Origin: Alphaproteobacteria bacterium
GTDB lineage: Bacteria > Pseudomonadota > Alphaproteobacteria > DSM-16000 > Inquilinaceae
Direction of reading: 5' to 3'
NCBI GenBank assembly: GCA_028277405.1
Contig: JANQGH010000100.1
Coordinates: 372,001-436,000, forward strand
Length of the DNA: 64,000 nt
How positions within the stretch are numbered: the stretch's first letter is position 1; each line of letters starts with the position of its first letter. Made by a program: the position numbers and the translations under genes. Below the pieces are notes generated by a model that saw only the letters and a program-made list of their open reading frames with translations, ran no database searches and was not told the origin of the DNA. Shown piece after piece: positions 48,789 to 57,428 of this stretch.

Positions 48789-50291
48789 CTATCGGACGAA
48801 GACGTCGTCGGGCAGGAAGAACGTGTTTTTCGCCATCGAGCCGCGTTCGATGATGCCGCGTGTCGGTCTGAGCGGTCGGATGGCAAGAAAGGGCCTGACA
48901 TAGCGCGCCATCATGCGCTCAATGTCTTCTTCAGCGCCGCCGGAGAGCACGAGGTTGCGGTCCTCCAGCGGGTCGGCCTCTAGGTCGAAGAATTGCATCG
49001 GTTCGCCCGTATCTTCGTAGACGACCAGCTTGTGGGTTGCGGTGCGGAACATGGCGACGCCGTAGGCCTCGCTGATTGCGACCTCCTTGGCGACGCTCTC
49101 GCCCTCGAACGCGGGCAACAGCGACTGAAACTGCGATGACGGCAGATCGGCCCCGGCAATGGCGCGAAAGGTGGCGGAAACATCCGACAGTTCGACAATG
49201 TCCTCAACCTTACGCGGTTTCGTGCCGCCGGGCGGGCGGATGATCAAGGGCACGCGCACCGAGGGGTCGTAGAAGACCATCTTCTTCACCATTCGGTGCT
49301 CGCCCATCATCTCGCCGTGATCGGAAACGTAGACGATCCAGGTGTTGTCCAACTCGCCCGTTTCGCGCAGGGCGTCGATGATCTTGCCGATGCTTTGATC
49401 GATCATCATGCTGTTGGCCTGGTAGGCGCGGCGCGCCTTGCGGATGGCCTCCGACGTCATTGTATCTGTGTCGCAATAGTCCGTCAGGACCCGCAGAAAG
49501 GTCGACAGCGGCCCGCCTTGTGGGATCTCCGGCGGCTCCAAGGAGCCCGGCATGGTGATCTCCGGGTCGCCGTATTCGGCCAGCGCCTCTTCCGGCGCGT
49601 CCCAAGGGTCATGGGGGCCGGCGAAGCAGACTTGCAGGAAGAATGGCTCGGCCCGGTCGTAGCGGCGGACCCAGTCAGCGGCATAGTCACCGAGCCAGAC
49701 ATCCTGATGGGCATGAGGCGGCAGGGGCAGCGGGTCGGCGTTCCAGGCCTTCGCGGCCTCCATCTCCGGGTTGTCTTCCAGCACATGCTTGTTCCGGCTG
49801 GCCAGATAGGTCCGGTAAGCGTCCAGCAATCCGTGCTTGGACAGGTAGTCCGTGTACAGCGAGTCGACCCTGAGGCTCGCCTCCTTGCCGGCGGTCTCAT
49901 GGGTCTCGGCAAAGCCATAGCGGTGCAGGATGTCCGCCTGGTCGTTCATGTGCCCGCCGGGCCAGGGCAGGTGGGTGTAGAAATGCGTCTTGCCGATCTG
50001 GGCCGTGTGATAGCCGGCACCTTGCAGGGCCTGGGCAAATGTCGGCACCGTGTCGTGCACGCGGGCGACGTTCTGGAAAACGCCATGGTCGCGCACATAG
50101 CGCTCCGACAGCATGGAGGCGCGCGACGGCATGCACAGCGGCGCCTGGCAAAAGCAGTTCTCGAATTGAAGGCCTTCGGAGGCCAGCCAGTCGGTCGCCT
50201 CGGTCCGGGCGCTTGGATCGCCATAGGAACCGAGCATGTCGGCCCGCTGCTGATCGGGCATCAGGAATAGGATGTTCGGCTTGCGGGCCAT
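48789..50291 (-). CDS. Type I sulfatase
   Basis: A 500-residue sulfatase with formylglycine site CMPSR (Cys53) and metal ligands in MPDQQRADM and VSDHGEMMGEH. The segment TAQIGKTHFYTH supplies the Lys/His pair of this family. Its C-terminus ends with a short FDLEADPLEDRNL tail. No signal peptide is apparent. The family includes arylsulfatases, choline sulfatases and N-sulfoglucosamine hydrolases, so the substrate is open. It follows TctB by 27 bp and is probably co-transcribed with the transporter. Confidence 0.88.
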   Translation of the reverse strand: MARKPNILFLMPDQQRADMLGSYGDPSARTEATDWLASEGLQFENCFCQAPLCMPSRASMLSERYVRDHGVFQNVARVHDTVPTFAQALQGAGYHTAQIGKTHFYTHLPWPGGHMNDQADILHRYGFAETHETAGKEASLRVDSLYTDYLSKHGLLDAYRTYLASRNKHVLEDNPEMEAAKAWNADPLPLPPHAHQDVWLGDYAADWVRRYDRAEPFFLQVCFAGPHDPWDAPEEALAEYGDPEITMPGSLEPPEIPQGGPLSTFLRVLTDYCDTDTMTSEAIRKARRAYQANSMMIDQSIGKIIDALRETGELDNTWIVYVSDHGEMMGEHRMVKKMVFYDPSVRVPLIIRPPGGTKPRKVEDIVELSDVSATFRAIAGADLPSSQFQSLLPAFEGESVAKEVAISEAYGVAMFRTATHKLVVYEDTGEPMQFFDLEADPLEDRNLVLSGGAEEDIERMMARYVRPFLAIRPLRPTRGIIERGSMAKNTFFLPDDVFVR

Positions 50292-50318
50292 AGTCAGTGC
50301 CTCTGTTGCGGGAAAATG

Positions 50319-50810
50319 TCAGAACCAGCCGTTGGCGATCATCCAGCGCTGCAGGACGCTGGACGGGAAGACGATGTGCAGCGTCTGCGACAGGACGAGA
50401 TAGGTGAACGCCCAGATCGCCGCGGCCAGAAGAACGCCGACGATCCATCGCCCCGTCGCAATGCCGATGAACGTCACCAGGAAGATCGGCAAGGTGATGT
50501 GGAAGCCGACCAGCCAGACGCCAAAGCCGACGGCCAGCGCCAGGCCGACATAGATCCAGCGGCGCCGGTTGTAGGATTTGCGCGCGTTCTCGTCGTGCCA
50601 CTCTTCATCGTTGGCGACGACCCCGGCAACCAGCCCGTGGACGGTGTGGATCAGGGCAAGGCCCATGATGGCGATCGATGTGGCGCCGGGCATCATGCCG
50701 CCGCGCCCATAATCGCGGGACACCACATAGGTGACGGCTGCGAAGACGAAGACCCCGATACCGATCCACCAGGTCTTCGACCGGAAGGCCTTTTGCCGAA
50801 CAAGTGCCAT
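50319..50810 (-). CDS. tctB: Tripartite tricarboxylate transporter small permease (TctB)
   Basis: A 163-residue inner-membrane protein with four hydrophobic segments (WWIGIGVFVFAAVTYVV, AIMGLALIHTVHGLVAGVV, IYVGLALAVGFGVWLVGF, VGVLLAAAIWAFTYLVL). Size and topology fit TctB. It is unusually separated from TctA by 277 bases holding a nested palindrome. It works with TctA and a TctC receptor, for which the candidate is at 56242-57333. Confidence 0.85.
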   Translation of the reverse strand: MALVRQKAFRSKTWWIGIGVFVFAAVTYVVSRDYGRGGMMPGATSIAIMGLALIHTVHGLVAGVVANDEEWHDENARKSYNRRRWIYVGLALAVGFGVWLVGFHITLPIFLVTFIGIATGRWIVGVLLAAAIWAFTYLVLSQTLHIVFPSSVLQRWMIANGWF

Positions 50811-50825
50811 GCCGCGAGCCCCCCT

Positions 50826-51088
50826 ATACCAAGGCTCGATGATAATGACTTATGTGACCGCGTTGTCTTGTCCGCTGGTCAGGCGCGTGTCGCGCCGTGG
50901 TGTGGGAACACCACAAGCGGCGCGCAACGCAGCCGGCGGACAAGACAACGCGGCCTTCGGTGGGGCCAAATCGTTTCACGGCTGCGTTGCGCCGCTTGCC
51001 CGATGCACCGCATCGCGCTGCGCGACGCGCCTGTCCGTGAACCGATTTGGCTGCCATCACATAGGTCATTATCATCGAGCCTTGGTAT
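50826..51088. repeat. 263-bp nested palindrome between tctA and tctB
   Basis: Outer 32-bp arms (50826-50857 and 51057-51088) are inverted repeats with one mismatch. Inside are two more foldable units. The first has perfect 18-bp arms at 50858-50875 and 50936-50953, with an apical 7-bp hairpin (GTGGTGT/ACACCAC, 50897-50914). The second has 17-bp arms at 50965-50981 and 51035-51051 with one mismatch, and a small GATGC/GCATC hairpin. A further pair, 50914-50934 and 50980-50998, offers an alternative fold across the two units. The right arm ends on the first base of the tctA stop codon complement. It looks like a non-autonomous MITE-type element or a large RNA three-way junction. No open frame of note lies inside. 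Confidence 0.8.
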
Positions 51089-52608
51089 TAGTCCTCGAAG
51101 CTTTCCGCCGGCTTCACCGTCGTCTTTTGCCGGCGCAGCCGCGAGATCACGATGCTGGCGATGATCGCGATGATCAGCACCTCCATGACGATCACGATCG
51201 GGCGTTCCCACATGAACGCCAGGTCGTAGCGCCGTATCGTGATCCAGAAATTGTTTTCCAGAAGGCCGCCCAGGACGAAGCCGATGATCAGCGGGACGCG
51301 CGGCCAGTCGGCATGTTTGAAGATGTAGCCGACCACGCCGAAGACGCCGAACAGGATGATGTCGCCCATGCTGTTGGACGCCATCGAGGCGCCGACAATC
51401 ATGAAGCAGAAGATGGCCGGCGCGATGATTTCCGCCCGGACAAAGCAGATCTTGATCAGATAGCGCTGCAGCCAGAGGCAGAGGAAGGCGACGATCAGAT
51501 TGGCAATCACCACCGTCCAGGTCATCTGGAAGGTGATGTGCAAATCTTCAAACAGCATCGGCGGCCCCGGCCGCAGGCCGACGATCAAGAGCGCGCCCAT
51601 CATCACTGCCATCGAGGCGTTGCCGGGGATGCCGAGCGCCACGGTTGGCACGATGGCACCCGGCTTCTGGGCCGCCGTTCCGGCCTCCGGCGCGATCACG
51701 CCGCGCACGTCGCCGCGCCCGAACATCGAGCTGTCCTTGGCCGACTGGACCGCGTGGCCGTAGCTGAGCCACTCGGCCACGGTGCCGCCCAGGCCGGGGA
51801 TCATGCCGGCAACGCAGCCGATGATGCCGGACCGGAAGGTCAGCCACCGGCTGCGGATCGTGTCCTTGAAGCCTTCGAGCGCACCGGCGGTCGGGCCCAG
51901 CTTGCCGGCCTTGTCCGAGATTGACCGGCGCGACAGCAGCATGTCGATCACCTCAGGCAGGGCGAACAGGCCTAAGGCAATGGGGACGATGGGAATGCCG
52001 GCCTCCAGATACGGCACGTCCATGGTGAACCGGTCCTGGCTGGCGAACTCGGCATAGCCGATGGTCGACAAGAGAAGACCGAGGAACGCTACGATCAGCC
52101 CGCGCGTGACCGACGTGCCCACCAAGGAGGCAGCCAGCATCAGCCCGAACAGGGAGGTCATGAAGAACTCCGGCGAGGCGAAATTGTCGATCACCCCGCG
52201 CAACACGGGCAGGAAAAGGATGATCACGAAGACAGATACCAGCGTGCCCCAGACGCTTGCGAAGTAGGACGCGCTCAACGCCCGCCCGGCTTCGCCGCGC
52301 TTGGCCATGGGGTAGCCGTCAAGATAGGTCGCCTGCGCGGCGGACGTGCCCGGCACGCCGATCAAGACGGCCGGAATCGCGTCGGTCTGGGTGGTGACCG
52401 CATACATGCCCAACAGAAATGCGATGGCGATTTCGGGCGGCTGGGTAATGGCGATCGGCAACAGCAGGCTCATGCCGGTGAGGCCGCTGAGCCCAGGGAT
52501 GAGCCCGAAGATCATGCCGAGCGAGATGCCCAGCATCATGAACAGGAACGTGCGCCAGTGGAACAGCAGCAGGAAACCGTCGGCGCTTGCACTCAAGACA
52601 TCCAGCAT
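51088..52608 (-). CDS. tctA: Tripartite tricarboxylate transporter large permease (TctA)
   Basis: A 506-residue inner-membrane protein with about twelve helices. It begins MLDVLSASADGFLLLFHWRT, then FGLIPGLSGLTGMSLLLPIA (the conserved TctA GLIPG motif), IPAVLIGVPGTSAAQATYLDG, and MIPGLGGTVAEWLSYGHAV as the second copy. These are diagnostic for the family. ATG 52608 has GGGAG upstream. Gene order on the minus strand is tctA, palindrome, tctB, sulfatase. The receptor gene is on the other strand. Confidence 0.92.
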   Translation of the reverse strand: MLDVLSASADGFLLLFHWRTFLFMMLGISLGMIFGLIPGLSGLTGMSLLLPIAITQPPEIAIAFLLGMYAVTTQTDAIPAVLIGVPGTSAAQATYLDGYPMAKRGEAGRALSASYFASVWGTLVSVFVIILFLPVLRGVIDNFASPEFFMTSLFGLMLAASLVGTSVTRGLIVAFLGLLLSTIGYAEFASQDRFTMDVPYLEAGIPIVPIALGLFALPEVIDMLLSRRSISDKAGKLGPTAGALEGFKDTIRSRWLTFRSGIIGCVAGMIPGLGGTVAEWLSYGHAVQSAKDSSMFGRGDVRGVIAPEAGTAAQKPGAIVPTVALGIPGNASMAVMMGALLIVGLRPGPPMLFEDLHITFQMTWTVVIANLIVAFLCLWLQRYLIKICFVRAEIIAPAIFCFMIVGASMASNSMGDIILFGVFGVVGYIFKHADWPRVPLIIGFVLGGLLENNFWITIRRYDLAFMWERPIVIVMEVLIIAIIASIVISRLRRQKTTVKPAESFED

Positions 52609-52859
52609 ACGGTGCGTTTCTCCCCCAGCCCCTTTGGCCTTTTGTTGGCGACACGTCCGCGCATCGGTCGATGGCAACACGGCGCCTGGTTTTGGCCCAA
52701 TCGATCTCGCCCTATCCTATCGGCTGGCGCGATGCCCGATCCCCGTTTTTCAGGTCTTGGCAGGCTACGCGCGCTGTGCCCGCCAGATTGTTCTTTCCCC
52801 AACAGTTCGCGTGCCCCACCGTGTCTAGCCTTGGCCCGCTGTCGAAAAGGACCCCGAGA

Positions 52860-55193
52860 ATGACCCTATCCGATGCCGACGCCTCCAGGCATGATCCCCT
52901 TGGCGTCGGCGGCGAAAACACGTCCGGCACGTTGTGCGATGCCGTGGCGGCGGACCGGCTTGGCCACGCGGTGCTGCACCCGACAGGCGACGTCGAAGCC
53001 GGCAGTTGGCAGAGCTTCGATCTCGTTTACACCGCCGGTCCGTACGGCATCGACGACAGCGGCTCGCTGCGCATCTGTTTCCGGTTCGCGTCCGATCAGT
53101 CGCCGCCGCAGTTTTCCGATCGGGCCGGTGCCAATTTCACCGAGATCTCCGCATCGAACGGCGCCGTCCTGGAGTATCGCTTCGACCCCAAGGGCAATGT
53201 CCGGCCGTGGGACCGCACACTCTATATCAAGGTCGTTAAGGGCTATCTGTTGCCCGGTGACACGATCACCATTCGGTTCGGTGTGCGCGACCATGGCGGG
53301 CCGGGCATGCGGATGCAGACCTTCTGCGAGGATCCGTTTGAATTCCGTGTGCTGGTCGACCCGATTGCCACGTTCAATTACCAGCCGGTGCCGGACCAGC
53401 CCAAGATCGCGATCGTGCCCGGCGCCCCGGCGCGTTACGTCGCCACGCTGCCCACGGGCGCGAGGCCGGGCCAGCCCTTCGCCCTGCACCTGAAGGGGGA
53501 GGATGTGTGGGGCAACCCCTCGGACAAGTGTGACGCCTCCTTCGCGCTGCGTGCCACCGGGCCGGTCCAAGGGCTGCCCGATACCGTGAGCTTTGCGCCC
53601 GGCAGCCGCTTCCTGCGGCTCGACGGTTTGACGGTCGAAGACCCCGGCGTGGTCGAGATCGCGCTTGTTTCCGAGGACGGCGTGGAGGCGGCCCGGTCCA
53701 ACCCGCTAGAGGTCGCGGCGGACATGGACCTGATGCCGTTTTGGGCCGATCTGCACGGGCAATCGGCCGAAACCATCGGCACGGGGTCCGCCCGTGCCTA
53801 TTTTGCCTTCGCCCGCGATCTGGCGCCTGTCGATGCGATTTCGCACCAGGGCAACGACTTCCAGATCACCAACGAATTCTGGGCCCATCTCGATCGATTG
53901 ACAGACGAGTTCGAAGTTCCGGGCAGATTTCTCGCCATCCCCGGCTACGAATGGTCGGGAAACACCGGGCTTGGCGGCGACCGCAATGTCTATTTCCCGG
54001 AAACCGGACGACAGATTCGGCGCTCGTCCCACGCGCTTGTCCCCGATCTGAGCGATGTGGACACCGATGCCACCACCGCCGGCGACCTGTTCGAAGCCTT
54101 TGCCGAGGCCGGCGAGTGGGATGTGGTGTGTTACGCCCATTGCGGCGGCCGCTACGCCGATATCGCGGTCGCCCATGACGGACGGTTCGAGAAATCGGTG
54201 GAGGTGCATTCAAGCTGGGGCACGTTCGAGTGGTTGCTGCATGACGCCTTCGAGCTCGGCTATCGCGTCGGCGTGGTGGCCAATTCCGATGGCCACAAGG
54301 GTCGACCCGGCGCCTCGTATCCGGGTGCAGGCAAGTTTGGCGCCATCGGCGGGCTGACCTGCCTGCTGATGCCCGAATTGACGCGTGCGGCGCTGTTCGA
54401 CTGTCTTCGCAAGCGGCGCCATTACGGCTCGACCGGCGGTCCGATGGGTCGGCCGATCATTGCGCTGGAGGCCCGGTTTTCCGAACCGGCCGACATCTAT
54501 GACGACGACCCGGCCCTGGGCCCGTCCGATCCCGTTCGCGGCCAGCGCGCCTTGATGGGCCATATCGTGCATCTCAGGTCCGGCACGGCGGAGCTGCACG
54601 CCCGCCTGCGCACCGCAAGCCCGATCGAGCGCGTTGACGTGTTCAACGGCAAGTCCCTGATCGCCACCCATCGGCCCCATGCGGTCGACCCTTCCGCGCG
54701 CCGAATCCGCATCGAATGGGAAGGGGCGGAATATCGTGGCCGCTTTCGGCAAGTCGTGTGGGACGGCTCGGCCGCCGTGACCGACAATCGCATCGTGGAC
54801 GTTCGCCCGGTCAATTTCTTCAACCCCGACAAGCGGCTGGAACGTGTCGGCGACACCAAGGCGCAATGGCAGTCGCTGACCACGGGCAACGTCGCTGGCG
54901 CGGATTTGTGGCTGTCCGAAGCCGGCCGGGGAAAACTGACGATCGATACGCCGTTGGTGAAGGCGAACCTCGACATCGCTGCGATCGGCGTGGAGGCGAC
55001 AACTTTCGACCAATCCGGAGACCTGCCGCGATGGTTGCGTGTCAGCCGGCTGCCCGAGACGATGGACGTTCGCGAGACGACGTTTGCCATGCCCGTGCAA
55101 GTGAGCGATGCAGGTGACAACCCGATCTATCTGCGCCTCGTTCAAGAGGACGGGACACGCGCCTGGACCAGCCCGATCTATCTCTACCGATAG
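52860..55193 (+). CDS. DUF3604-family, PHP-like metallohydrolase
   Basis: A 777-residue protein. Residues about 1-275 are beta-rich and of unknown role. The DUF3604 core follows, with metal-binding-like motifs DLHGQ, HQGND, CYAHCGGRYAD, EVHSSWG and NSDGHKGRPG spread over about 170 residues, like PHP-type phosphoesterases. The C-terminal part is again beta-rich, with RLRTASPIERVDVFNGKSLIA. No signal peptide is seen at the chosen ATG. The family's substrate is not established. It is divergent from tctA, so both may handle the same imported anion or ester. Confidence 0.8.
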   Translation: MTLSDADASRHDPLGVGGENTSGTLCDAVAADRLGHAVLHPTGDVEAGSWQSFDLVYTAGPYGIDDSGSLRICFRFASDQSPPQFSDRAGANFTEISASNGAVLEYRFDPKGNVRPWDRTLYIKVVKGYLLPGDTITIRFGVRDHGGPGMRMQTFCEDPFEFRVLVDPIATFNYQPVPDQPKIAIVPGAPARYVATLPTGARPGQPFALHLKGEDVWGNPSDKCDASFALRATGPVQGLPDTVSFAPGSRFLRLDGLTVEDPGVVEIALVSEDGVEAARSNPLEVAADMDLMPFWADLHGQSAETIGTGSARAYFAFARDLAPVDAISHQGNDFQITNEFWAHLDRLTDEFEVPGRFLAIPGYEWSGNTGLGGDRNVYFPETGRQIRRSSHALVPDLSDVDTDATTAGDLFEAFAEAGEWDVVCYAHCGGRYADIAVAHDGRFEKSVEVHSSWGTFEWLLHDAFELGYRVGVVANSDGHKGRPGASYPGAGKFGAIGGLTCLLMPELTRAALFDCLRKRRHYGSTGGPMGRPIIALEARFSEPADIYDDDPALGPSDPVRGQRALMGHIVHLRSGTAELHARLRTASPIERVDVFNGKSLIATHRPHAVDPSARRIRIEWEGAEYRGRFRQVVWDGSAAVTDNRIVDVRPVNFFNPDKRLERVGDTKAQWQSLTTGNVAGADLWLSEAGRGKLTIDTPLVKANLDIAAIGVEATTFDQSGDLPRWLRVSRLPETMDVRETTFAMPVQVSDAGDNPIYLRLVQEDGTRAWTSPIYLYR

Positions 55194-55307
55194 GCTTGCC
55201 CGTCTTCGCGGTGTTGCGGCGGGTCCGGGGTGTCGATAGATTCTGGTCTGGATCTGCCGGCGCGGCGTTTCGAGTGCACGGCACTGGCCGATCCGGTTGG
55301 GGGAAAC

Positions 55308-56030
55308 GTGCAAAAAACCAAACACACCGTCGCGCAGTTAGCGGACCAGTTGCGCATGAACCCGCTGCTGGCCGAACTGCCGGCGCCGACGCTTGAGGCC
55401 ATCGCCGAACACACGCGGCTGACCCAGTTCGACGCGAACGAGCGCCTGTTCAGCCGTGGTGACGAGATCCTCTGGGCCGGCGTCATTATTCGCGGCGGTA
55501 TCCGGAACTCGCTGATCGGCTATGACGGGCACGAGATGTCCATGTCGATTCTGCGCCGGGGGGCGTTCTACGGCTGGGTCGGCCTGGTCAGCCCGACGCC
55601 CAGCCCATGGGACATCTATGCCCATGGCCCCACCCAGGTCGCGAGCTTTCAGATCAGCGACTTCCGGGTCCTGATGAAACAGTACCCTGAACTGAGCACC
55701 ATGATCGCGCAGGCGCTGACCGACCGGCTGCGCAAGGCCTATGACCACATGTACAATCTGGTGCTGGACGGTCTGGATGCCCGGCTGCGCCGGACACTGG
55801 TGATGCTGGCGGGGGACCGAACGATGTTCTCGGCAACCGAGACGCCCAGTATCAGGATCACCCAGGAAACCTTGGGCAGTTTCGTTCAGTGCTCGCGCCC
55901 CACGGTCAACAAGCTTCTGAAAGACCTTGAGAAAGAAGGCCTGATCCGATTGCGGTACGGCGAGATCATCATTCCCGACCTTGAGGCGCTCTATCCGGGC
56001 CAGGAAGTCGAACGGTTCCATTACCTTTAG
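55308..56030 (+). CDS. Crp/Fnr-family regulator
   Basis: A 240-residue regulator. The cyclic-nucleotide-binding-like beta-roll (about 15-140) has FDANERLFSRGDEILWAGVII and GAFYGWVGLVSPTPS. The C-terminal winged helix has ITQETLGSFVQCSRPTVNKLLKDLE. There is no FNR-type N-terminal cysteine cluster. The start is taken as GTG 55308 with GGGGGA upstream; an in-frame GTG at 55230 is possible. Placed between DUF3604 and the TctC receptor, it probably controls the sulfate-ester module. Confidence 0.87.
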   Translation: MQKTKHTVAQLADQLRMNPLLAELPAPTLEAIAEHTRLTQFDANERLFSRGDEILWAGVIIRGGIRNSLIGYDGHEMSMSILRRGAFYGWVGLVSPTPSPWDIYAHGPTQVASFQISDFRVLMKQYPELSTMIAQALTDRLRKAYDHMYNLVLDGLDARLRRTLVMLAGDRTMFSATETPSIRITQETLGSFVQCSRPTVNKLLKDLEKEGLIRLRYGEIIIPDLEALYPGQEVERFHYL

Positions 56031-56241
56031 GGATGCTGGCGTGTCGGCAGCCTCGATCCTCGACCGAGCAGACGCGCGCGGTTAGCCGATCTCAGCGGCT
56101 TCCAACGGCAATTGTCGCCCGGTGAACAAAGCCTCTGGCGCATTCGCCTTAATCTTTCGGTCAGGAGGCGGACCATCGTTCGCTCGGGGTTCACAGACCC
56201 TGGACAGCAACGTCCTGGGCTGACAAACGGGAGGAAGAGAC

Positions 56242-57333
56242 ATGAAGGGCCCAATGACCGTCACGCGCCGCGCGACCTTGGCGTGCGGGGCACTTGCCTT
56301 GGCGCTCGGCGTTGCCGGCATGGCAAGCGCGCAAGACGTCAGCTTCGAAGGCGAGACCGTCGACATCATGGTCAATTTCGCGGCCGGCGGCGGCACCGAC
56401 ACGGCCGCGCGGCTGGTCGCGCCCTTCGTGGCGCGGCATCTGCCCGGTTCGCCCAATGTGATCGTCACCAACCGTGGCGGCGCCGGGGGCACGGCGGCCG
56501 TGGACTATCTGATTGACTCCGTGCCGCCAGACGGAAGGCACATCGGCTATTTCGCGGGCACGCCGATCCGGTGGGCGCTGGGTCTTCAGCAGGTGCCCGA
56601 GGGCACCGGCGAACTGCCCTTTGTCGCCGCGCGCAGCGTCAACCAGATCTTCCAGGTGCGCACCGATGTCGGTCTGACGGCGGACACGTTCCACAACTAT
56701 GACGGGCCGCTGTTCATCGCCGTCAACAGCGCGGACAATCATGTTTCGATCCGCGCGCGGTTCCTGGCGGACGCGTTGGGCGCCGACGAGTTCGAGTTGA
56801 TCACCGGCTATCGCGGCCAAGGCAACATGGTTGCCGCCGCCCGTGCCAGCGAGACCGAGCTGGCGCAGACCAACGACTCCTTCTTCGGCGCCAACCGCGA
56901 GGCGATCACCGGCGACGGCGTGTTGGAGGCCTTCGGGCAGATGGGCGAGTATGTGGACGGCGCAATCATTTCTCAGGCCGGCCTGGAAGACATCCCCGTC
57001 TTCGATGCGATGTGGCGTGAGTACTCCCCGGACACGCTCGATAGCCCGGCCTATGAGGCCTGGGAGGCAATCCACATTGCCATGTCGATCCAGAACGTCT
57101 TCGTGCTGCCGCCGAATACGCCCGAGGAATATGTGCCGGTCTGGGAAGCGGCTGTCCTGGCCGCCTACAACGATCCGGACTACCTGGCCCAGCTTGCGAC
57201 CGCTGGTGTACCGGCCCCGGCGGCCGTCGGGACCGAAGCCGTGTTGGAGCGCATGAATGTCTTGCGGGGCGTGTTCCAGGATGACGCAGTGCGTGGCGCC
57301 GTGGAGGCCGCGATTGCCCGCAACAACGAATGA
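56242..57333 (+). CDS. tctC: Tripartite tricarboxylate transporter receptor (TctC/Bug family)
   Basis: A 363-residue periplasmic binding protein. The N-terminus is twin-basic (TVTRRATLACGALALALGVAGMASAQ), so Sec or possibly Tat export. The mature part begins with GETVDIMVNFAAGGGTDTAARLVAPF, and RHLPGSPNVIVTNRGGAGGT is the Bug-family block. GGGAGGAAGAGAC precedes ATG. It is the likely receptor for TctA/TctB at 50.3-52.6 kb, although it is on the opposite strand and 3.6 kb away. Confidence 0.88.
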   Translation: MKGPMTVTRRATLACGALALALGVAGMASAQDVSFEGETVDIMVNFAAGGGTDTAARLVAPFVARHLPGSPNVIVTNRGGAGGTAAVDYLIDSVPPDGRHIGYFAGTPIRWALGLQQVPEGTGELPFVAARSVNQIFQVRTDVGLTADTFHNYDGPLFIAVNSADNHVSIRARFLADALGADEFELITGYRGQGNMVAAARASETELAQTNDSFFGANREAITGDGVLEAFGQMGEYVDGAIISQAGLEDIPVFDAMWREYSPDTLDSPAYEAWEAIHIAMSIQNVFVLPPNTPEEYVPVWEAAVLAAYNDPDYLAQLATAGVPAPAAVGTEAVLERMNVLRGVFQDDAVRGAVEAAIARNNE

Positions 57334-57428
57334 GGCATCGCGCGAACCTGCCGGCTGATCCCGTGTTTCGATTAAGCAGGCTGTCACGGCATTCGATCCT
57401 TTGGCCAAGGTGACGGTATCGTCCGGGG

